Assembly (NCBI RefSeq): GCF_011421635.1
Contig: NZ_WTLI01000002.1
Coordinates: 62,347-126,346 of the forward strand
Reading direction: 5' to 3'
Source of the DNA: Paenibacillus turpanensis
Lineage (GTDB): Bacteria > Bacillota > Bacilli > Paenibacillales > YIM-B00363
Length of the DNA stretch: 64,000 nucleotides
Positions 59,344-64,000 of this stretch are shown here, piece by piece. Positions within the stretch are counted from its first letter, which is position 1, and the number at the start of each line of letters is the position of its first letter. The notes below the pieces were generated by a model, which made no database searches, had not been told where the DNA came from, and was given only the letters and a program-made list of their open reading frames with translations. A program made the translations under genes and the position numbers.

Positions 59344-60753
59344 TTATACGGCAACAACCTCGGATACTCCGGTGTTTTCCGAAGTGGTAATGCCTACACC
59401 TTCATAAGCAAAACCGAGCGCTTGCAGCTCCGCTTGATTGAGGAAGTTCCGTGTGTCTAAAATATATGGCTGCTTCATGGAAGAGAACACTTCATTCCAC
59501 CGCAGTACATTGTACTCATCCCAATGCGTTAACAAAACAAGAGCGTCGCTGTTTGCCGCCACCTGATGCGCATCCTCACAGTACTGCACATCCAAGTTGG
59601 AATTTAACGCCTGGAACATTTCCATCCCCTGTGGATCATGGACCTTCACACGCGCACCGACATTGATCAAATCGTTGATAATGACCGAGGCTTGTGTCTT
59701 GCGGGCATCGTCTGTATTCGGTTTAAAAGTAAGACCGAGAATACCGACCGTTTTGCCGTTAAGGGATTTTAAACGGCGCTTAATTTTGTCGACGACGAAG
59801 TTGTGCATTTGCACGTTGGACTCTACCGCTGCTTCTACCACAGTAAGCTCGCAGCCGTATTTGCGGCTTGTCGCCAGCAGCTCCGCTGTATCCTTCGGGA
59901 AGCAGCTTCCGCTCCAGCCGCTGGATACTTGCAGGAATTTATTGCCGATTCGGGAGTCAAGGCCCATACCGGTTGCAACCGAGGTTACGTTAGCACCAAG
60001 CACCTCGCACAATCTAGCCATCTCGTTGATGTAGCTGATCTTAACGGCAAGGAATGCATTGGATGCGTATTTGATCATTTCCGCGCTTTTTACGTCGGTT
60101 TCGAAATAGACCGGCTGTGTAACTGGAATTTGATGCGGGAATATGAAATCCTGGCTCTTCTCCGCATAACCGATACGGTTTACAAGGTTATGATAAAGGT
60201 TCTTCATAACCAAACCAGCACGCTCGTGGTCTGCGCCGATGACGATACGATCCGGGAAGAATACGTCTTCTAACGCGTAGCCTTCGCGCAAAAATTCTGG
60301 ATTGCTGACCACGGCAAAGTGAACATTCGGCTTCAGCCCGGACGTTTCTTCAATAATGGAAGAAACGAGATCCGCCGTACCTACAGGTACCGTCGATTTA
60401 TTGACGATAACCGTATATTGATTTGGATTAAGATGACGGCCGATGCCCTCCGCCGCAAGCTTAATAAATTTCAGATCAGCTGTACCATCCGGCTTCGAAG
60501 GAGTGCCTACTCCGACGAAGACTACATCCGCATCATGAATGCAGCTGTAATCCGTCGTTGCAAACAATGTTTTGCCAATATAAGTGGAGATGAGATGATC
60601 CAGACCCGGCTCGTAAATCGGGCTTTTTCCGGAATTCATCAGCCCTACTTTTTTTTCATCGATATCCAACACCGTCGTCTTATGGCCGAGAACCGCAAAT
60701 GCGGTCCCCGTTACGCTTCCAACATATCCCGATCCGATACATACAACATTCAT
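59344..60753 (-). CDS. ugd: UDP-glucose 6-dehydrogenase
   Basis: A 469-residue enzyme that oxidises UDP-glucose to UDP-glucuronate with two NAD. The Rossmann motif is GSGYVGSVTG (7-16). The catalytic cysteine is Cys284 in SGSCFPKDT. NPEFLREG (about 151-158) is the family substrate motif and the C-terminal domain starts VGILGLTFKPNTDDAR. It is followed upstream in the operon by UDP-xylose synthase-like and transferase genes, and its product is the substrate of the former. TuaD of B. subtilis (teichuronic acid) is a functional model. Confidence 0.94.
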   Translation of the reverse strand: MNVVCIGSGYVGSVTGTAFAVLGHKTTVLDIDEKKVGLMNSGKSPIYEPGLDHLISTYIGKTLFATTDYSCIHDADVVFVGVGTPSKPDGTADLKFIKLAAEGIGRHLNPNQYTVIVNKSTVPVGTADLVSSIIEETSGLKPNVHFAVVSNPEFLREGYALEDVFFPDRIVIGADHERAGLVMKNLYHNLVNRIGYAEKSQDFIFPHQIPVTQPVYFETDVKSAEMIKYASNAFLAVKISYINEMARLCEVLGANVTSVATGMGLDSRIGNKFLQVSSGWSGSCFPKDTAELLATSRKYGCELTVVEAAVESNVQMHNFVVDKIKRRLKSLNGKTVGILGLTFKPNTDDARKTQASVIINDLINVGARVKVHDPQGMEMFQALNSNLDVQYCEDAHQVAANSDALVLLTHWDEYNVLRWNEVFSSMKQPYILDTRNFLNQAELQALGFAYEGVGITTSENTGVSEVVAV

Positions 60754-60815
60754 CTCTATATCCTCCTCTATGTGTAAATAGCAATAGGTCTTCGTTCGTT
60801 ATCGTGGTTAACCGA

Positions 60816-61790
60816 TTAGACTGCTTCTACTTTTTCAAGCACCAGGCGCTCTCTGTACACTTCGATGGTGCGCTGAAGTCCTTCCTCAAGCGCAACGAGC
60901 GGTTCCCAGCCAAGGATTGCTTTTGCCTTGTCAATAACCGGACGGCGAACCTTCGGGTCATCCTTCGGCAGTTCGTGGAACGTAATTTGGCTGGAGGTGC
61001 CCGTCAGGCTCTGAACCATCAATGCAACATCCATGATGGAATACTCTGTTGGGTTGCCGACATTAATGATTTCGCCGGTTGCTTCATCCGAATCCATCAT
61101 TAGACGGAACGCCCGAAGCGTATCGTCAACATAGCAGAACGAACGCGTTTGGCTGCCGTCACCGTATACGGTAATATCTTCACCGGTAAGCGCCTGCGTA
61201 ACAAAGTTGGAAATGACGCGCCCATCGTCATTACGGAGTCCAGCAGAGTAAGTATTAAAAATGCGCACCACCTTGGTGCGCACGCCGTACAAACGATGAT
61301 ATTCATAGCAGAATACTTCGCCAAGACGTTTTGCTTCGTCATAGCATGCACGCGGCCCCCATGTATTTACGTTGCCGCGGTACTCCTCCGGCTGTGGGTG
61401 AACTTCCGGGTCGCCATAAGCTTCGCTTGTGCTCGCATACAAGATTTTTGCATCATTTCTGCGTGCAAGCTCAAGCATGTTTTGGGTACCGATCGTATTT
61501 ACATAGATCGTGTCGATCGGTGCCGCTTGGTAAAATTTTGGAGAAGCCGGCGAGGCCAGGTGATAAATTTCGTCTACCCCTTGCAGCTCCGGCAATTCGA
61601 TAATGTATTTTTCCGATACATCAAACTGAATGAAAGAAAAAAGAGGATTGTCTTTGACATCCTCTAGGTTCGAAGCTTTTCCAGTTGATAAATTATCGAT
61701 GCCGACAACCCGGTGTCCTTGGTTAAGTAATTCCTTTGTTAAGTGGGAGCCGAGGAAGCCGGCCGCTCCGGAAATGACGATTTTTTTCAT
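60816..61790 (-). CDS. UDP-glucuronate decarboxylase / UDP-xylose synthase-like epimerase
   Basis: A 324-residue extended short-chain dehydrogenase. The nucleotide motif is GAAGFLGSH (8-16), active-site ASTSEAYGDP, with catalytic YDEAK motif in GPRACYDEAKR (about 150). The LASPASPKFYQ and EEYRGNVN sequences are typical of UDP-xylose synthase. It would convert UDP-glucuronate from the Ugd enzyme (next gene, 62 nt downstream) into UDP-xylose. Other UDP-sugar epimerases are not excluded. Confidence 0.87.
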   Translation of the reverse strand: MKKIVISGAAGFLGSHLTKELLNQGHRVVGIDNLSTGKASNLEDVKDNPLFSFIQFDVSEKYIIELPELQGVDEIYHLASPASPKFYQAAPIDTIYVNTIGTQNMLELARRNDAKILYASTSEAYGDPEVHPQPEEYRGNVNTWGPRACYDEAKRLGEVFCYEYHRLYGVRTKVVRIFNTYSAGLRNDDGRVISNFVTQALTGEDITVYGDGSQTRSFCYVDDTLRAFRLMMDSDEATGEIINVGNPTEYSIMDVALMVQSLTGTSSQITFHELPKDDPKVRRPVIDKAKAILGWEPLVALEEGLQRTIEVYRERLVLEKVEAV

Positions 61791-61817
61791 GGTATTCTCT
61801 CCTCCAAAATTTTATAT

Positions 61818-62624
61818 TTATCCAAATGATTGTTCGCGTTCCTGGCCGTTCGGCATTAAGGTAGGCAAACGTCGTACCCCGGTAAATTCACCAAATAGAG
61901 TCAACAGGTAGAGCGGATTGAGATAAAGATATCTCTTCCACAAGCGAGCTGGCTCTTGCGTTAAACGGAAGAACCACTCGAGACCGCGTTTCTGCATCCA
62001 TGCTGGTGCCTGCTTCAATGTTCCCGCATGAAAGTCAAACGCGGCACCGACAGCTAACAGAGGCATGCGCAGCAAATCGCGATATTCATATGCCCAGACC
62101 TCTTGTCTCGGACAGCCTAATCCGACGAATACCATTTTTGCTCCGCTCGCTTTAATGCGTTCCGTAACTTCCTTCTTTTCCTCAGGCGTTAGCTTACGGA
62201 ATTTCGACGGCTCCATTCCTGCAATCTGCAATCCCGGGTACTTCTTCTGAAGATTAACTGAGAATTTTTCCAGCGTTTCAAGCTTACTACCGTATAAGTA
62301 AACCGGAAGTCCGTGTTTTGCCGCTGCGGCTGCTGTACGAAGAGTAAGCTCCGGTCCGTAAACGCGTTCTTTTAAGCCTGTTCTATGAACAAGATTCAAC
62401 CCCCAACGAACAGGCTGTCCGTCAGGGAGAACAAGATCAAGTCCGTTCAACCTGCGGCGATGCTCTTCATCAAGGCAGCCCGTCATTACTCCATGAACCG
62501 CAAGGGCGGAAACCGCACAGGGTTCCCCGGCCTTTGCTGCATCGACGATACGCTGTACCGCCTGCTCATAATCCATGGCGTTCACTTTAACGCCGCAAAT
62601 GGAATGCCTTCCGCGATCGATCAT
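61818..62624 (-). CDS. WecG/TagA/CpsF-family glycosyltransferase
   Basis: A 268-residue GT26 enzyme. It has [12 protein letters not shown] near residue 70, [14 protein letters not shown] near 107, the [17 protein letters not shown] motif near 172 and [29 protein letters not shown] near 193. TagA-type enzymes add N-acetylmannosamine in wall teichoic acid linkage; CpsF-type act in capsule synthesis. It follows the NAD-dependent epimerase with an ATGA overlap and precedes the UDP-xylose synthase-like gene, so it belongs to the envelope polysaccharide operon. Confidence 0.9.
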   Translation of the reverse strand: MIDRGRHSICGVKVNAMDYEQAVQRIVDAAKAGEPCAVSALAVHGVMTGCLDEEHRRRLNGLDLVLPDGQPVRWGLNLVHRTGLKERVYGPELTLRTAAAAAKHGLPVYLYGSKLETLEKFSVNLQKKYPGLQIAGMEPSKFRKLTPEEKKEVTERIKASGAKMVFVGLGCPRQEVWAYEYRDLLRMPLLAVGAAFDFHAGTLKQAPAWMQKRGLEWFFRLTQEPARLWKRYLYLNPLYLLTLFGEFTGVRRLPTLMPNGQEREQSFG

Positions 62625-63700
62625 ACGCCAACACTCCAGCGCTCTTTGTTTTCTTCAACGATCCCTTCGATAATCATGCGGATATGGTTATACTGCTGCT
62701 TCCATTCCGGATAATGCTCTTGGAATTTTGCTAAATCGGATACATACCATTGGTGATCGCCAGCACGCGCCTGATCGGAATAGGTATAGGAAAGCTTGCG
62801 TCCTGTAATTTCTTCCGTAATAGCAATCGCCTCAAGCATCGAAACGTTGGATGCTCTGCCACCGCCGAGGTTGTATACTTGACCGCCGGTACGCGGATTT
62901 TGGAAAAAGGCGTGGAATGCCGAGATAACATCGCTCGAATGAATCACGTCGCGTACCTGTTTACCTTTATATCCGAAAATGGTGTAAGGAGTACCCGTCA
63001 TGACACACTTCACCAGGTAATTCGTAAAACCATGAAGCTGAACGCCAGATTGCTTTGAACCGCTCAGCACGCCACCGCGGAAGCAAACCGTTTTGAAGTT
63101 GAAGTATCTTCCATACTCTTGTACGAGAACGTCGGCCGCAAGCTTCGAGGCTCCAAACAGGGAGTGCATGCTTTGGTCAACACTCATTTCCTCGGAAATA
63201 CCATTCTTAAATTGATGGTTCGGGTCAATTTCCCAACGTGTTTCTAACTCAATTAATGGAAGTGTGTTCGGGCGGTCGCCGTACACTTTGTTCGTTGAGG
63301 TGAAAATAAAAACTGCTTCAGGACAATGCTTTCTCATCGCCTCAAGCAGGTTTAATGTTCCATTTGCATTTACGCCGAAATCCGTGAATGGATCGCGTGC
63401 CGCCCAATCATGAGAAGGCTGTGCCGCTGTATGAATGATCAACGAAATATCGCTGCCGAATTTTTCAAACAAATCGCTTACTGCGTCGGCATCACGGATG
63501 TCTACGTTGAAATGCTCGTAATTTTTACCGAGGCTTCCTTCGAGACGCTGGCGATTCCAAACTGTCGAGCCTTCCGTCCCGAAGAACACCTCACGCATGT
63601 TGTTGTCGATCCCGACAACCTTATAGCCTAATCCTGCATAAAACTCTGTTGCTTCCGAACCGATTAAGCCTGCAGAACCTGTGATGATTACGATTGACAT
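62621..63700 (-). CDS. NAD-dependent epimerase (CDP-paratose 2-epimerase-like)
   Basis: A 359-residue extended short-chain dehydrogenase with GSAGLIGSE (8-16) and active-site [11 protein letters not shown] near 180. The usual Tyr of YxxxK is Phe here, as I recall in part of this family, so the catalytic details may differ. FRGGVLSG and [10 protein letters not shown] fit sugar-nucleotide epimerases/dehydratases. ATG 63700 follows GAGGGA; the frame is open upstream to 63775. It is translationally coupled to the transferase gene downstream. Confidence 0.82.
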   Translation of the reverse strand: MSIVIITGSAGLIGSEATEFYAGLGYKVVGIDNNMREVFFGTEGSTVWNRQRLEGSLGKNYEHFNVDIRDADAVSDLFEKFGSDISLIIHTAAQPSHDWAARDPFTDFGVNANGTLNLLEAMRKHCPEAVFIFTSTNKVYGDRPNTLPLIELETRWEIDPNHQFKNGISEEMSVDQSMHSLFGASKLAADVLVQEYGRYFNFKTVCFRGGVLSGSKQSGVQLHGFTNYLVKCVMTGTPYTIFGYKGKQVRDVIHSSDVISAFHAFFQNPRTGGQVYNLGGGRASNVSMLEAIAITEEITGRKLSYTYSDQARAGDHQWYVSDLAKFQEHYPEWKQQYNHIRMIIEGIVEENKERWSVGV

Positions 63701-63722
63701 GGAAAATCCCTCCACTATATTT

Positions 63723-64000
63723 TTATTTGGATGCTGCTGTTGCTGGTTGGTTGTTTGATAATGAAGACAATTCACGATTCCCGGTATGCTTCATCTGGAA
63801 GAAAATCCACATTTTCCAAAATGTTGATTTCGGCAAAAATGCGATTGCGTTCCAGAATAACAAAAATGCGACCTTATGCTTAAATCCCAGAAATGGATCT
63901 TTAAGTAAAGCCGCATTAAACAAAGCAAGTTGCTTTAACCATTTGGCGAAAGGCTCTTCCATACGTACAAGAACAAATTTGTGCCTCATAAAGTACGAAT
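63723..64000 (-). CDS. 3' part of a glycosyltransferase-like gene
   Basis: The frame is open to the window edge. The first ATG (63989) is probably internal, because codons before it (SYF) continue in frame. The visible C-terminal end is aromatic and basic ([40 protein letters not shown]), like the tail of a family 2 glycosyltransferase or a related membrane-associated protein. Its stop lies 22 nt before the epimerase start on the same strand, indicating one operon. Confidence 0.55.
   Translation of the reverse strand, partial: SYFMRHKFVLVRMEEPFAKWLKQLALFNAALLKDPFLGFKHKVAFLLFWNAIAFLPKSTFWKMWIFFQMKHTGNRELSSLSNNQPATAASK

Noticed and set aside
1..64000. tRNA, rRNA genes and CRISPR arrays
   Set aside because: I looked for tRNA CCA ends and T-loop motifs, rRNA signatures and regularly spaced repeats and saw none. 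A covariance scan would be needed to exclude small RNAs.

Overview
The window comes from an endospore-forming Gram-positive bacterium, most likely of the Paenibacillaceae. Support: the spore genes spoVAC-spoVAD-spoVAE, a pro-SigK sigma factor split by a skin-type element, strong GGAGG ribosome binding sites, a T-box leader, Fur-controlled siderophore uptake and a YjcZ-like spore peptide. Gene content is host-like and chromosomal except for 20.7-32.0 kb (excisable element) and about 33.2-35.1 kb (decaying genes).

Layout. 0-7.5 kb: a secreted beta-propeller protein, the spoVA operon with a candidate sigma-G promoter, a 25-residue membrane peptide and a large hybrid histidine kinase. 7.5-15.8 kb: ribokinase, a divergent Fur-boxed siderophore uptake locus (two permeases, one binding lipoprotein, no ATPase), a sporulation-type sensor kinase and a TPR-GGDEF diguanylate cyclase. 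15.8-20.3 kb: asd under a T-box whose specifier reads as lysine, a 28-residue holin-like type I toxin and a GH115-like protein. A 23-bp exact copy of the sigK 3' end flanks this last stretch.

20.3-32.3 kb is the centrepiece. The sigK gene (minus strand) is split into an N-terminal part (from 32321) and a C-terminal part (to 20315) by an 11,305-bp element carrying a SpoIVCA-type large serine recombinase. Excision at a shared AATTTC core restores an in-frame 233-residue pro-SigK. Both the rebuilt host site and the predicted circle junction have dyad symmetry centred on the same dinucleotide. The cargo is an OLD-family nuclease, a sigma-like factor with a repeat cluster, a small resolvase, two HTH regulators, a DUF3231/membrane pair and four exported or membrane proteins of unknown role.

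32.3-41.4 kb: a TetR-type operator and promoter with a VOC protein and a TetR gene, pseudogene remnants (AlkC-like and CGNR zinc finger), an unusual acetyltransferase/40-residue peptide/acetyltransferase operon, an MHYT-GGDEF-EAL protein, small conserved proteins, a GNAT enzyme and a polysaccharide deacetylase. 41.5-49.8 kb: a GntR-controlled ABC importer with an MBL-fold hydrolase, then an MFS exporter divergent from its TetR regulator with two perfect CGGACAATTGTCCG operators. 49.9-56 kb: a three-gene BTAD activator / RsbW-like kinase / STAS antagonist module, small proteins near Spo0A-box-like sites, an L,D-transpeptidase and a VanZ protein. 56-64 kb: sugar-nucleotide and envelope polysaccharide genes: pgcA with an unusual N-terminal extension, a degenerate nucleotidyltransferase, UDP-glucose dehydrogenase, a UDP-xylose-synthase-like epimerase, a WecG/TagA/CpsF transferase, another epimerase and the end of a further gene.
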